Shown here: positions 48,213 through 57,896 of the stretch, in pieces
Numbering within the stretch: position 1 is the stretch's first letter
Layout: each line of letters begins with the position of its first letter
Assembly: GCF_019511445.1 (NCBI RefSeq)
Contig: NZ_JAEUAN010000023.1
Span: 39,650-103,649, forward strand
DNA from: Aliirhizobium wenxiniae
GTDB taxonomy: Bacteria > Pseudomonadota > Alphaproteobacteria > Rhizobiales > Rhizobiaceae
Length of the DNA stretch: 64,000 nt
Direction: 5' to 3'
Notes under the pieces: generated by a model
What the model saw: only the letters and a program-made list of their open reading frames with translations
What the model was told of the DNA's origin: nothing
The model's database searches: none
Program-made: the position numbers and the translations under genes

Positions 48213-49394
48213 TCAGGCAGAAGTGCGGCTGTCCGGCGCAGGCGGGATGGAGCGGAGATAGGATGCGATCGCGACACGATCGCGACCGGCATCCTTGGCT
48301 TCGTAAAGCGCGCCATCGGCAAGGTTCAGAACCGTCTCGAACGGTTGGCCTTCCGGGGTACCGACAGAGACGCCGCCGCTCACCGTACAGCGGAGAAGCT
48401 TTCCATCGATGACGATGTCACGGGCCGCGAAACGCATGCGTACTGCATTGGCGATCTTTTCCGCCCGGCCCGGCATGACTTCACCGACGACCATTGCAAA
48501 CTCTTCGCCTCCAAGCCGGGCAGCGGCCCCTGCCGGAACCATTTCCGCCAGCAGATCCTGCGCAAAGAGTTTTAGCACTTCATCCCCGGCGGAATGGCCG
48601 AACCGGTCGTTGATCGACTTGAAGCGGTCGATGTCGAAAACGATCACGGCGGTGGAGGCGTTCAGCCTTCTTCCGCCAAACTGATCGAACAGGGCCCTGC
48701 GATTGACGAGACCGGTCAGGGCATCGGTCATCGCCTCATGCCGGTGAAGGGCCGCCATGCGCCATTGGTGAAGCGCCAGCGACAGCGCGCCGATGCCGGT
48801 CATGCCGGCAATGCAGATACCGATATTGAGGTTTTCCGCCCAGTTTATCGGCGGTTCTCCAAGACTGGAGCGACCATCCGCAATCAGGACGCCGGCGCAA
48901 AGGGCGAAGGAAAAACCGCTGACGCCATAAAGGATGACCATGCCGAGCAGAGGGCCGGGAGCTTCCCTTCGGGCCGCCCAGTATTGGCATCCCGTGCCGA
49001 CAAGCAGGATGGCTGTCAGCACGTTCATGATAATCAGGCCAAGCCCGTCAAGCCCGACAAGTAACAGCGGCATGCCGAGAGCAAGGCAGATGAACGACAA
49101 CATGCCGGCCAACCGCCATGGAGAGCCACCCGAGCGGAACTGGACCGATGCGGCATAGATGGTCGAGAAGCCGCTCATCATTAGCGCATAGGCTATCGCA
49201 AGCGGGGCGAGGCCGGACTGGGCCGTGAAAAAGCTATAGACGATAATGCCGGCGACGATCAGGCAGAGAGAAACGACCAAGGTCAGAAGAAAAGAGTCCG
49301 ACCTGCGGGAGAACCATGTCCCGAACAAGGTGACCATCAAGCACGCGGCAGAAACGCCAAGCGCAAGAAGAAGAGACCGATAGTCAAGCGTCAT
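48213..49394 (-). CDS. Diguanylate cyclase with seven- or eight-helix membrane domain
   Basis: 393 residues. Membrane helices span residues 1-205. A linker (HRHEAMTDALTGLVNRRALF) and the GGDEF domain follow, with FDIDRFKSINDRFGHSAGDEVL and the active GGEEF at 295-299, so it should make cyclic di-GMP. No RxxD inhibitory site precedes GGEEF. The membrane part may sense a ligand at the envelope. ATG 49394 is preferred to an in-frame TTG at 49424. Confidence 0.92.
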   Translation of the reverse strand: MTLDYRSLLLALGVSAACLMVTLFGTWFSRRSDSFLLTLVVSLCLIVAGIIVYSFFTAQSGLAPLAIAYALMMSGFSTIYAASVQFRSGGSPWRLAGMLSFICLALGMPLLLVGLDGLGLIIMNVLTAILLVGTGCQYWAARREAPGPLLGMVILYGVSGFSFALCAGVLIADGRSSLGEPPINWAENLNIGICIAGMTGIGALSLALHQWRMAALHRHEAMTDALTGLVNRRALFDQFGGRRLNASTAVIVFDIDRFKSINDRFGHSAGDEVLKLFAQDLLAEMVPAGAAARLGGEEFAMVVGEVMPGRAEKIANAVRMRFAARDIVIDGKLLRCTVSGGVSVGTPEGQPFETVLNLADGALYEAKDAGRDRVAIASYLRSIPPAPDSRTSA

Positions 49395-49451
49395 GCCGGA
49401 ATTTCTCTTCGAAGATTTATTCAATAATCGAGCAGAAGCTAAGATGTGAAT

Positions 49452-49477
49452 CTCTCCAAAGTGTTACCTTTGGAGAG
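49452..49477. repeat. 10-bp perfect inverted repeat downstream of pyrC
   Basis: CTCTCCAAAG and CTTTGGAGAG around TGTTAC, between pyrC and the diguanylate cyclase gene. There is no T-run. It may be a weak terminator or an operator for the cyclase gene. Confidence 0.45.
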
Positions 49478-49521
49478 CTACAACCAGAATAAATACCAGC
49501 CGAAAGTAACAGTCAGATCAT

Positions 49522-50562
49522 TCAGTCGGCAACATTCCAGAAAATCGGGAAGCCGGGATCGAAGACGGTGATGGCGCCGGCACCGGTATCGCGTTTTGCC
49601 GGGAATTCGACCTGAACGTCCTGCTTCTGCAACGTGATCTTGTCTTCGTTCGGTTGCAGACCATACCAGGCCGGGCCGTTCAGCGAGGCAAACGCCTCCA
49701 GCTTGTCCAGCGCATTATCCTGCTCGAAGACATGCGCGAGGCAGCTCATCGTGTTGAGCGAGGTGTAGATGCCGGCGCAACCGCAGGCGCATTCCTTCAG
49801 CGGATCGACATGCGGTGCGGAATCCGTGCCGAGGAAGAAGCGATGGTCGCCCGAAGTTGCGGCAGCCCGTAGCGCGAGGCGATGGCTTTCGCGCTTGGCG
49901 ACCGGCAGGCAATAATAATGGGGGCGGATACCGCCGACCAGAATGTCGTTGCGGTTGATGATCAGGTGATGTGTGGTGATCGAGCCCGCGAGGTTCGCCT
50001 TGGACGACTTGATATAGTCGATGCCGTCCGACGTGGTGACATGCTCCATCGTCACCTTGAGCTCCGGCAGTCGCTTGCGCAGCGGATCGAGCACGGTCTC
50101 TATGAAGACCGCCTCACGGTCGAAGATATCCACCTCAGGCGTCGTCACTTCACCATGTACGCAGAGCGGCAGGCCGATCTTCGCCATGCGCTCCAGAACC
50201 GGCATGGCCTTTTCGAGGTCACGCACACCGCCATGGGAATTGGTCGTGGCGCCGGCCGGATAAAGCTTCACGGCCGTGATCAGGCCGCTCTTCTTGCCCT
50301 CTTCGACGTCGTCCGGATTGGTATGCTCCGTCAGATAAAGGGTCATCAGCGGCTCGAACCTATGCCCCTTGGGCAAGGCTGCCATGATCCGCTCGCGGTA
50401 TGCGGTGGCATCTTCCGTCGTCACGACCGGCGGAACAAGGTTCGGCATGATGATCGCGCGGGCGAAATGGTTGCTCGTATCGCCGATCACGCCTTCCAGC
50501 ACGGCGCCATCGCGCAAGTGGAGATGCCAATCGTCGGGGCGGCGAATCTGGAGCGTTTTCAT
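49522..50562 (-). CDS. pyrC: Dihydroorotase, class II
   Basis: 346 residues. It closes carbamoyl-aspartate to dihydroorotate. The metal ligands are seen in DDWHLHLRDG (HxH), KLYPAGATTNS (carbamylated Lys), the histidines of LCVHGEV, MEHVTT and TTHHL, and the late Asp in FFLGTDSAPH. ATG 50562 (MKTLQIRRPDDW) is the family start. An open frame reaches back to 50661. Confidence 0.96.
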   Translation of the reverse strand: MKTLQIRRPDDWHLHLRDGAVLEGVIGDTSNHFARAIIMPNLVPPVVTTEDATAYRERIMAALPKGHRFEPLMTLYLTEHTNPDDVEEGKKSGLITAVKLYPAGATTNSHGGVRDLEKAMPVLERMAKIGLPLCVHGEVTTPEVDIFDREAVFIETVLDPLRKRLPELKVTMEHVTTSDGIDYIKSSKANLAGSITTHHLIINRNDILVGGIRPHYYCLPVAKRESHRLALRAAATSGDHRFFLGTDSAPHVDPLKECACGCAGIYTSLNTMSCLAHVFEQDNALDKLEAFASLNGPAWYGLQPNEDKITLQKQDVQVEFPAKRDTGAGAITVFDPGFPIFWNVAD

Positions 50563-50812
50563 GGGGCTGTTCCGCTTTATGTTTTGAGGGTGTTGGCCTC
50601 GCTTACCACCAAAGCAGACGCAAAGACAATCTGGCAGCCAGACGGAGGAGCGCCGGAACATCCAATCGGAGCCCCCGATATCACGCTAGAGTTCACGAGA
50701 TCGTGCTGATTGCAAAGGGCCTGAAGCGCGGATCAACCCAAAACAGACGGAACAAGCACGCGAGTGATGCGTTCGTTAAGCAATCTGAAAGTGTTTTGAG
50801 TCGGAGCAAACA

Positions 50813-51736
50813 ATGAAATCCCGGGCACCCAAAGTCAACAGGGGTTTTGCGGTAACCACAGGAGCCGCTGTCGCGCTTCTTGCGCTGACAGTTTCACCCG
50901 ATGCCGCGGAGCGCAACAACCTCATTCTCGCATCGGCTCAGCAAAGCGATTGTGATCGTTTGGCGGGCAGTCCTTTTGATCAGCAACGCAATGGCGCGTT
51001 CAATCCGGTCAATATTGCCGATATCGGCAATCAGGCCGTAGAAGCCTGCAGGATGGCCTTCGATGCGACTGGAAATCCGCGCTTTGCCTACCAGCTCGGC
51101 CGGGCACTCAATAGCGCAAACGAGCCGGATCAGGCGATGAGCGCATATAATACAGCCGTGAACGACGGCTATGCAGCAGCAATGGTCAACTACGGCATGC
51201 TGATGGGTCGTCTGGGCGACGACAAGGCCGAGTTTGCCTACTATCAGAAGGCGGCCGACAGCGGGAATACGCTAGCAGCCTATAATCTCGGCGTTGCCTA
51301 TCGCGATGGCCTTGGCACGCAGCCCGATGTGCAGAAAGCGCTTCAGTGGTTCGAAAAAGCTGCCGCGGAAGGCGATGATACCGCCGCCTTCAACATCGGC
51401 GTCATCTATGACGAAGGACAGCTGGTTGACACTGACGACCAGACGGCAATCGCGTGGTACGACCTTGCCGCCCAGCGCGGAAACATCGATGCCATGATCA
51501 ACCTCGGCATCATGTATGAGACCGGTGAAGGTATTCCGGCGAATGCTGAGAAGGCTGCCGAAATGTATCGTCAGGCAGCTGAAAAGGGCGACATGTTCGC
51601 TGCATCCAAATATGTTCAGTTCCAGGAACTGGGCGTCATTCCCGCTCCTTCGCCGGAAGGTGTCGAAGGCGTCAATTCCCTGGTTTTGAAGCAGGGCGAT
51701 GTCGAAACACCCGCCAAGGTCGGCCGCGAGATCTGA
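50813..51736 (+). CDS. Sel1-repeat (TPR-like) exported protein
   Basis: 307 residues. The N-terminus MKSRAPKVNRGFAVTTGAAV, continuing ALLALTVSPDA, is a likely signal peptide. From about residue 85 to 275 run several Sel1-like repeats of about 36 residues (AAYNLGVAYRDGLGTQPDVQ, AAFNIGVIYDEGQLVD, AMINLGIMYETGEGIPANAE). Such solenoids scaffold protein complexes, and in rhizobia relatives (ExoR) regulate surface polysaccharide and motility. This protein is not clearly one of them. It is preceded by a 250-bp gap without recognised features. Confidence 0.85.
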   Translation: MKSRAPKVNRGFAVTTGAAVALLALTVSPDAAERNNLILASAQQSDCDRLAGSPFDQQRNGAFNPVNIADIGNQAVEACRMAFDATGNPRFAYQLGRALNSANEPDQAMSAYNTAVNDGYAAAMVNYGMLMGRLGDDKAEFAYYQKAADSGNTLAAYNLGVAYRDGLGTQPDVQKALQWFEKAAAEGDDTAAFNIGVIYDEGQLVDTDDQTAIAWYDLAAQRGNIDAMINLGIMYETGEGIPANAEKAAEMYRQAAEKGDMFAASKYVQFQELGVIPAPSPEGVEGVNSLVLKQGDVETPAKVGREI

Positions 51737-51740
51737 TCGA

Positions 51741-52781
51741 TCAAACGATCTCGCCGGCGGAAGGCCCCCAGACATCGGTCATGGCAAAACCATCTGCCAG
51801 CGGATCGAACGGATCAAGCGCCACCTGATGCAGACCGAAGGTGAAGCCGCGACCCGCGATCGTCGGAACGATTGCCGGCTTGTCCGCGACCCGGGTCTCA
51901 GCTGAGAGACCGACTTCGAACTGTGTACCGATGATCGAGCGCGACAGGAACATGTCTCCGACCTTGACCTTGCCGCGCGCATGCAGCGTCGCAAGGTTTG
52001 CCGAGTTCCCCGTACCGCAAGGCGAACGATCCGCCCTGCCCGGCCACATCGTCGTGCAGGTGCGAACGGCGCCGTCGGCTTCCGTATCGCGAAACATCAC
52101 ATAGGCGACGCCGGAGATTGCCGGGATTTCCGGATGGACGACCGGGATCTGGCGATTGATCAGATCCTTCAGGATCATGCCGGCCTGCACGAGGGCAGCG
52201 GCATTCTTCTTTTCGATGGTGAGGCCGATCTGGGATACGTCGACAAGGCCGTAAAAAATCCCGCCATAGGAAATGTCGAGGGTGATCTCACCCCATTCCG
52301 GCGTCTGCAGTCTCACGTCCAGTTCGTGAACGAAGGACGGGACCATGGTGAGCTTCACCTTTTCGCAACGACCGTCGCGGCAGGTCGCCACAGCCTTCAC
52401 GAGACCGGCCGCCGTTTCCAGCGTAACGACCGTTTCCGGTTCCTTCATCTCGACGATGCCGGCCTCGAGAAGCGCCGTCGTGGCGCAGATCGAATTGGAG
52501 CCGGAGCTGGCATGCGCCTGATCCGGCTGCAGTATGATGAAGGCCGCATCCGCATCCGGGTGCTTCGGCGGCAGGAGAAGATTGACGGAGCCGATCGGCG
52601 TTCCACGCGGCTCGAGGCAGAGAAAACGACGAAGCTCCTGCCCTTTCGGATCGGTATTCATCCAGGCCAGTTGTTCGGCGACGGTGTTGCCGGGGATCTT
52701 CGGAACCCCGCCGATCGCCACACGGCCGATCTCGCCTTCCGCATGAACATCCAGCAACTGGATCGTACGCTTCCATCTCAT
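51741..52781 (-). CDS. Proline racemase-family enzyme with Ser/Cys active site
   Basis: 346 residues with the PrpF/proline-racemase fold. Racemases use two cysteines. Here the first is replaced by Ser93 (SSGSNSICATTALLE) while the second, Cys254, is kept in DRSPCGTGNSA. Members with such changes act on hydroxyprolines, as 3-hydroxyproline dehydratases or 4-hydroxyproline epimerases, but the exact reaction cannot be set from these residues. ATG 52781 (MRWKRTIQLLD) fits the family. An upstream in-frame start at 52865 lacks conservation. It is convergent with the Sel1 gene, 4 bp apart. Confidence 0.82.
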   Translation of the reverse strand: MRWKRTIQLLDVHAEGEIGRVAIGGVPKIPGNTVAEQLAWMNTDPKGQELRRFLCLEPRGTPIGSVNLLLPPKHPDADAAFIILQPDQAHASSGSNSICATTALLEAGIVEMKEPETVVTLETAAGLVKAVATCRDGRCEKVKLTMVPSFVHELDVRLQTPEWGEITLDISYGGIFYGLVDVSQIGLTIEKKNAAALVQAGMILKDLINRQIPVVHPEIPAISGVAYVMFRDTEADGAVRTCTTMWPGRADRSPCGTGNSANLATLHARGKVKVGDMFLSRSIIGTQFEVGLSAETRVADKPAIVPTIAGRGFTFGLHQVALDPFDPLADGFAMTDVWGPSAGEIV

Positions 52782-52975
52782 TTCCCGAACTCCGCATGGA
52801 TCGCGGTCGATTCGACGACTGCGACGCTTCCCAATCACAAGTTCGCATTGGATAGCGCAAGGCATATGCCATGCCTATCGGCATTGTCAGGAATCAGATG
52901 AGGAAAATGATAAAGCGCCCGATCGAATACCGATACAGGCGCAGGTCACATTTTATTTTTTCTTGGAAAGAGAAA

Positions 52976-53052
52976 TGGCGCACCCGAAGAGATTCGAACT
53001 CCTGACCCCCAGATTCGTAGTCTGGTGCTCTATCCAGCTGAGCTACGGGTGC
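52976..53052 (-). tRNA. tRNA-Arg(ACG)
   Basis: 77 nt with encoded CCA. The acceptor arm is GCACCCG/CGGGTGC, the anticodon loop CTACGAA gives ACG, and the T arm has TTCGAAT. The remainder of the 52782-53207 gap holds nothing else I can support. Confidence 0.95.
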
Positions 53053-53207
53053 GTCTGTCAGCGGTGTGTGCCGCCTAGTCAGCGTGTGTTTCGCTGGCGT
53101 GGCGATCCTCTAAAGGCTGCCGAGAAGGATTGCAAGCGATTTCCCCCGGCTTGATGTCATTTTATTTTCGCAAATGCACCAAACCACTGTTTTTAAACAA
53201 ATATTAC

Positions 53208-54704
53208 TCACGCCCTGGCGCGATAGTCCTCCAATGAGACGGGACGGTCGGGAATTTCTATGCGGAATTGCGTGCCGGGACCGGGCTTTTCGACAAGCGC
53301 AATCGTGCCGCCATGGGCCAGCACAAGCTCACGCGCGATAACCAGACCCAGACCTGTGCCGCCCGAGCGTGCTGAGCCTCTGAAGGCCGAGAAGAGGTTC
53401 TCTCGCGCCTTGCGCGGCATGCCCGGTCCCGTATCATCGACGGTGATGCTGACGACGCTGCCGAGCCGATGGGCTGACAGCGTAACCCGACGCACCGCCT
53501 TCGGATCGTCTGCATCATGGGTGAGCAGCGCCTGAACGGCGTTACGGCACAGATTGTGGACCACGCGGAAAATCTGCTCGCCGTCACAATCGACCTCCAC
53601 GCCTTCGGAAATTTGCTCGACAAACTCGACACCGGATTCGGGATCGATGGCGAGCATGTCGCGCACTTCCTGGCAAAGCTCGGTGAGGTTCACCCGCCGA
53701 CGGCGCGGAGCCGCTTCCGATGCCTGACCATAGGCGAGAACCTCGTTGGTATAACCGACTGCCCGGTCGATGGTGCGCAGCAGTTTCGGCGCGAAACTCC
53801 TGACCATCGGATCTTCGACATCCGTCAGGCGATCCGACATCAGCTGGGCCGAGGCCAGGATGTTGCGCATGTCGTGATTGATCTTCGAGACGGCGAGACC
53901 GAGATCGGCGAGATTCTTCTGTTGCTTCAGCGTCCGCTGAAGCTCGACCTGCATGGCCGCCAGATGGCGGCCGGCAACCGCCAGTTCGCCGCGCGAGCGA
54001 TCGGCGGAGAAAACACGGGAAGGATCATCCGGCTGCTCCGAGAACAGTTGCATACTGTGGGTCAGCCGTCGGATCGGAGAGATCATCATGCGGTTGATCG
54101 CCAAAAAGATCAGCACAGCCGTAATCAGTGAAATCAGCAGCGACAGCAGGAACATGTGTTTTGAATATTTCAGCATGTCCTTGCGAAGCGCGGTGTCGGT
54201 CATGACCAGTTCGATCATCATCTCGCTTTCGCCGATCGGGCCGAAAACACGCATGATGCGATCACCGCCGAAGACGAGTGTATCGAGAGCATCGCGCATG
54301 GAGCCGAGGAACGACGTGTGAGCGAGATCATATTGCGCGTCGATTTCCGGCGGCACCTCGATCGCGGCCAGAAGCCGCGACGTGCCGTCCTTGCGCAACG
54401 CAATAACCTTTGTGCCCGTTGCCAACAGCGTGTCATCCTGCACGGCACGCGGCAGTTCGGCGGGCTGAAGACCATCTATGACGATGCCGGCAGCGGCCGC
54501 CGTATCAAGGCGATCGCGAAGCCAGTTCATGCGCATGCCGGAGATGGAGGGCATGAAGATCAGGATTTCGGCCAGCATGACGAATATGACCGTCATCCAG
54601 AGCAACCGCCCGGACAGACCGCGCAGCATCGTCGGCATCGGCTCTGGTCCTGCGCCGTCCGGCCATGTTCCCTGACGTTCCGAGGTGCGAACCTCGCTAT
54701 CCAT
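53208..54704 (-). CDS. Membrane sensor histidine kinase (orphan)
   Basis: 498 residues. There is a first membrane helix near 35-55 and a periplasmic sensor region of about 125 residues. A second helix (about 185-205) leads into a HAMP segment (INRMMISPIRRLTHSMQLFS). A short coiled linker and the H-box follow, with His277 in SKINHDMRNILASAQ. The ATPase domain has LCRNAVQALL, DDTGPGMP and GTGLGLVIA. No response regulator gene is adjacent, so the partner is unknown. The G-box and N-box are intact, so it should be active. ATG 54704 follows GGAG. Confidence 0.88.
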   Translation of the reverse strand: MDSEVRTSERQGTWPDGAGPEPMPTMLRGLSGRLLWMTVIFVMLAEILIFMPSISGMRMNWLRDRLDTAAAAGIVIDGLQPAELPRAVQDDTLLATGTKVIALRKDGTSRLLAAIEVPPEIDAQYDLAHTSFLGSMRDALDTLVFGGDRIMRVFGPIGESEMMIELVMTDTALRKDMLKYSKHMFLLSLLISLITAVLIFLAINRMMISPIRRLTHSMQLFSEQPDDPSRVFSADRSRGELAVAGRHLAAMQVELQRTLKQQKNLADLGLAVSKINHDMRNILASAQLMSDRLTDVEDPMVRSFAPKLLRTIDRAVGYTNEVLAYGQASEAAPRRRRVNLTELCQEVRDMLAIDPESGVEFVEQISEGVEVDCDGEQIFRVVHNLCRNAVQALLTHDADDPKAVRRVTLSAHRLGSVVSITVDDTGPGMPRKARENLFSAFRGSARSGGTGLGLVIARELVLAHGGTIALVEKPGPGTQFRIEIPDRPVSLEDYRARA

Positions 54705-54852
54705 ACGGATCTCCAAACTCAGCCACGCGATCAACTCCGCGTGCATGCGGCTATTTTACCGCGTCACCAAGATTTGAACACCCCAGACAAAGGCAAAAGG
54801 CGAAGACAAAAGCCGCCTCCGCCTTAAATTTCGGTAATGTTCGCCCGTTGGA

Positions 54853-56865
54853 TCAGAATTCTTCCCAATCCGCGGCATTGGCTGCCGCTGTGGCTGAACC
54901 ACCCCCGCCAAAAGCCCGACCGAGTGCTGCGGTCAGTTTTCGGGCCGGCGACGGCTGCGGGCGATGCGTGGTTTCGGCCGGTGCCAGGCCTATCGAGCGG
55001 CCCGCCTCTTCATCGATCCTGAAATGCGAGACAAGACGATAGAGCGCATCCGCCTCAGCCGAGAGCTTGCTGGTCGCCGCCGAGCTCTCTTCCACCATGG
55101 CTGCGTTTTGCTGGGTGACGTGGTCCATCTGGTTGACCGCGGTATTCACCTCGGCAAGACCGGTCGCCTGCTCGCGCGAAGCAACAGCAATCGAATGGAT
55201 GTGATCGTTGATGCGGCTGACGCGCGCCTCGATCTCCGATAGCGCCTCACCCGTCTTCTGCACCAGCTTGACGCCGCCCGCGACTTCCTCGCCCGACTTG
55301 CCGATCAACGCCTTGATGTCCTTCGCCGCACTTGCTGAGCGCTGCGCCAATTCGCGGACTTCCTGGGCCACGACAGCGAACCCCTTGCCGGCTTCACCGG
55401 CCCTTGCCGCCTCTACCCCTGCATTGAGGGCGAGAAGGTTGGTCTGGAAGGCGATTTCGTCGATCACGTTGGTGATCTGGGCAATCTCGCGTGATGCCTG
55501 CTCAATGCGGCCCATCGCTTCGACGGCATCGCGGACGACGGCGCCGGATTGAACCGCGCTCTGCTTGGCTTCGCCCACCATGACGGTCGCTTCGTTGGCC
55601 CGCTCGGTCGAGGTCTTCACGACGGAGGTGATTTCATCGAGCGCGGCCGACGTCTCTTCAAGGGCTGCCGCCTGCTGCTCTGTGCGCTTCGAAAGATCGT
55701 TGGAAGCGCTGCTGAGTTCGGAAGCCCCGTCGTTCATCGCACCGGTCGCATTGCGTACCTTGCCCATGGTGGACTGAAGTGTCTGCATGGTGCCGTTGAC
55801 GTTCTGCTGCAGCTCCGCGAATGCGCCTCTGAAATCGCCCCGCATGCTGTCTGTCAGATCGCCATCGGAAAGGCTTTTCACGACACGGCGCGTTTCGGAT
55901 ACGCCTGTATCAACGCTCTTGACCAGCTGGTCGATGTTGCGGGCGACACGATCGAGGCTTTCGACACCCCATTGCTTGTCTATGCGCCGGGTAAAGTCAC
56001 CCTCGGCTGCCGCCTGAACAACGGCCGACATGCGCGTCTGGAGATCATCGCTTTTTGCCTTCAGACCAGCTTCGGCATTGGTCATGCGGGCAACTTCCAG
56101 ACCGTTATTCTTGAAGACCTCCACGGCTTCCGCCATGTCGCCGATCTCGTCCTTGCGACCGGAAAACGGTACGGCGGCATCATAATCACCGTGGGCCAGA
56201 CGCCCCATGGATGATGTCAGCTTGAGGATAGGGCCGCTGATCTGGCTGCGCCCGAGATAAAGACCAAAGCCCAGACCACCGCCGACACCGAGAATGGCGA
56301 CGAGGAGAACCGAGTAGAAGATCAGATTGCCGAAAGAGATCATCTCTGCGCTCAGCGTATCGAGATCCGCCAGATCCGAGGCAACCACCTTGTCGATCTC
56401 AGCCTGATAGGCCTTGCGATTGGCGCGGTTGGCGTCGTTGTTGCCCTGAACATTGGCAGCCTGTGGGCCTTCGGTTGCGCCTAGTCGCACTGTTTCGGTG
56501 CGGAATGCCTTGAACTCCGTAAAACCCACCGTGAGCTTGTCGAACTGCGCCTTCTGCGTTGCGGGGATGACCGCCGCCCAATCCGCAACCAGCTTGTCCA
56601 TGTCGGCGAGGCTTTTCGTCACGCCTTCACCGAAAGGCTTAGCGGATGAGACATCCTTTGCCGCATACATTCCGCGGGCATCCATCACCACCGCCGTCAC
56701 CAGACGGTTGAGCCGCTCACCCTTGTAGACGCGGTCGGCAATATTGGCGTAGGCGCTCTGCTTGTCATGATATTCGGTCACCGCGAAGAACGACAATCCG
56801 GCAATTGCGCACGCGACAAGGCTCATCAACCCTACGAGAAGGTTGATCTTCACTCCAATTTTCAC
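54853..56865 (-). CDS. Methyl-accepting chemotaxis protein
   Basis: 670 residues. Membrane helices lie at about 8-30 and 185-210 with a helical periplasmic domain between. Next are HAMP domains (the second around SVDTGVSETRRVVKSLSDGD) and the signalling hairpin with the conserved tip (EIAFQTNLLALNAGVEAARA, GKGFAVVAQEVRELAQRSA). The C-terminal DWEEF is a CheR/CheB docking pentapeptide. GTG 56865 is preferred because GGAGGGG lies just before it. A start at 56886 is in frame. It senses an unknown ligand. Confidence 0.93.
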   Translation of the reverse strand: MKIGVKINLLVGLMSLVACAIAGLSFFAVTEYHDKQSAYANIADRVYKGERLNRLVTAVVMDARGMYAAKDVSSAKPFGEGVTKSLADMDKLVADWAAVIPATQKAQFDKLTVGFTEFKAFRTETVRLGATEGPQAANVQGNNDANRANRKAYQAEIDKVVASDLADLDTLSAEMISFGNLIFYSVLLVAILGVGGGLGFGLYLGRSQISGPILKLTSSMGRLAHGDYDAAVPFSGRKDEIGDMAEAVEVFKNNGLEVARMTNAEAGLKAKSDDLQTRMSAVVQAAAEGDFTRRIDKQWGVESLDRVARNIDQLVKSVDTGVSETRRVVKSLSDGDLTDSMRGDFRGAFAELQQNVNGTMQTLQSTMGKVRNATGAMNDGASELSSASNDLSKRTEQQAAALEETSAALDEITSVVKTSTERANEATVMVGEAKQSAVQSGAVVRDAVEAMGRIEQASREIAQITNVIDEIAFQTNLLALNAGVEAARAGEAGKGFAVVAQEVRELAQRSASAAKDIKALIGKSGEEVAGGVKLVQKTGEALSEIEARVSRINDHIHSIAVASREQATGLAEVNTAVNQMDHVTQQNAAMVEESSAATSKLSAEADALYRLVSHFRIDEEAGRSIGLAPAETTHRPQPSPARKLTAALGRAFGGGGSATAAANAADWEEF

Positions 56866-57192
56866 GGTAATCCCCTCCAAAGACACCAGAACAGCGCCAT
56901 GATCAGCCGCTATTCTTGATGACTATGAAAAATAGCATAAAATTGTTAATAATGACTGATCGAGCACTCAATCCGACTTAGTGCCGACAAGCAAAAATCT
57001 CCCGCGTGCGCGACTTATTTGGTGATATATTTTCTCACGACTTGAGCCTTTGCCCGTACGATAGAAAAAACTTTGCCAAAAACACAACCGATGAAATCAC
57101 ATTCGGTCAGGCGCATATTAATAATTGCATTCGAAACCGCTTAAATACCGGATGACGAAATCGCGGCTTTCCGGTCTTCCGGGGCCTGCGGA
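56866..57192. other. AT-rich divergent gap between chemoreceptor and rpmH
   Basis: About 330 bp of low-GC sequence with no open frame or repeat that I can support. It should hold the chemoreceptor promoter on the minus strand, but no convincing boxes were seen. Confidence 0.5.
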
Positions 57193-57221
57193 TTGACTTT
57201 CGGGCTTAACCTGAACTATAT
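57193..57221 (+). promoter_or_regulatory. Sigma-70 promoter of the rpmH operon
   Basis: TTGACT (57193-57198), a 17-bp spacer and CTATAT (57216-57221) match the rhizobial housekeeping consensus and lie about 120 bp before rpmH. Confidence 0.65.
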
Positions 57222-57344
57222 GCCCGCGCGCTCAGGCAGCGGCTCGCAACCTGCATACCCGCATGCCGGCGCATTTTCCGAAACGCTTTTGCTTCTCAAT
57301 GAAGCAATAATCCAAGAAGGGCCGCACACCGCGGTGTAAAATAA

Positions 57345-57479
57345 ATGAAGCGTACCTACCAACCGTCCAAGCTTGTTCGCAAGCGTCGTCATGGTTTCCG
57401 TGCCCGCATGGCTACCAAGGGTGGCCGCAAGGTTCTTTCCGCACGTCGCGCACGCGGCCGCGCTCGTCTGTCGGCCTAA
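57345..57479 (+). CDS. rpmH: 50S ribosomal protein L34
   Basis: 44 residues, very basic, starting MKRTYQPSKLVRKRRHGFRA and containing GGRKVLSARRARGR, the unmistakable L34 sequence. It is the first gene of the conserved rpmH-rnpA-yidC order. rnpA begins 24 bp after the stop. Confidence 0.98.
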   Translation: MKRTYQPSKLVRKRRHGFRARMATKGGRKVLSARRARGRARLSA

Positions 57480-57503
57480 CGGCCGACTTGCCCGGACCGG
57501 GCA

Positions 57504-57896
57504 ATGACGAGGTTTGAAGACAAGAAAAAGACTGTCGGGCGGCTGAAAAGCCGGCCGCAGTTTCTTGCTGTTCGCAAAGGCGAAGCACGCCGCGGGAGAA
57601 CCTTTCTCCTTGAAGTTCTCGACCGCAAGCAGCCCGATGAGCCGCCACGCGTCGGCTTCACCGTTACAAAAAAGCACGGTAACGCCGTAGAGCGGAACCG
57701 GATGCGGCGACGGCTGAAGGAAGCGGTGCGCAAATCCGCCGGATTTGCAATGGAAAACGGACACGACTATGTGATCGTCGCGCGCAGGGAGGTGCTCGGC
57801 ATTTCCTTTTCAAATTTGACCGAACAACTTGCAGCACGCATTGAAGGCAGGCAAAAGCCCAAGTCTGTCTCAGGAACATCTTCCAGGAAAGCATGA
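57504..57896 (+). CDS. rnpA: Ribonuclease P protein component
   Basis: 130 residues. It binds the catalytic RNase P RNA for tRNA 5' maturation. The conserved RNR region NAVERNRMRRRLKEAVR and the beta-strand GFTVTKKHG are present, preceded by the basic N-terminus LKSRPQFLAVRKG. The stop overlaps the yidC start (ATGATGG). Confidence 0.96.
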   Translation: MTRFEDKKKTVGRLKSRPQFLAVRKGEARRGRTFLLEVLDRKQPDEPPRVGFTVTKKHGNAVERNRMRRRLKEAVRKSAGFAMENGHDYVIVARREVLGISFSNLTEQLAARIEGRQKPKSVSGTSSRKA

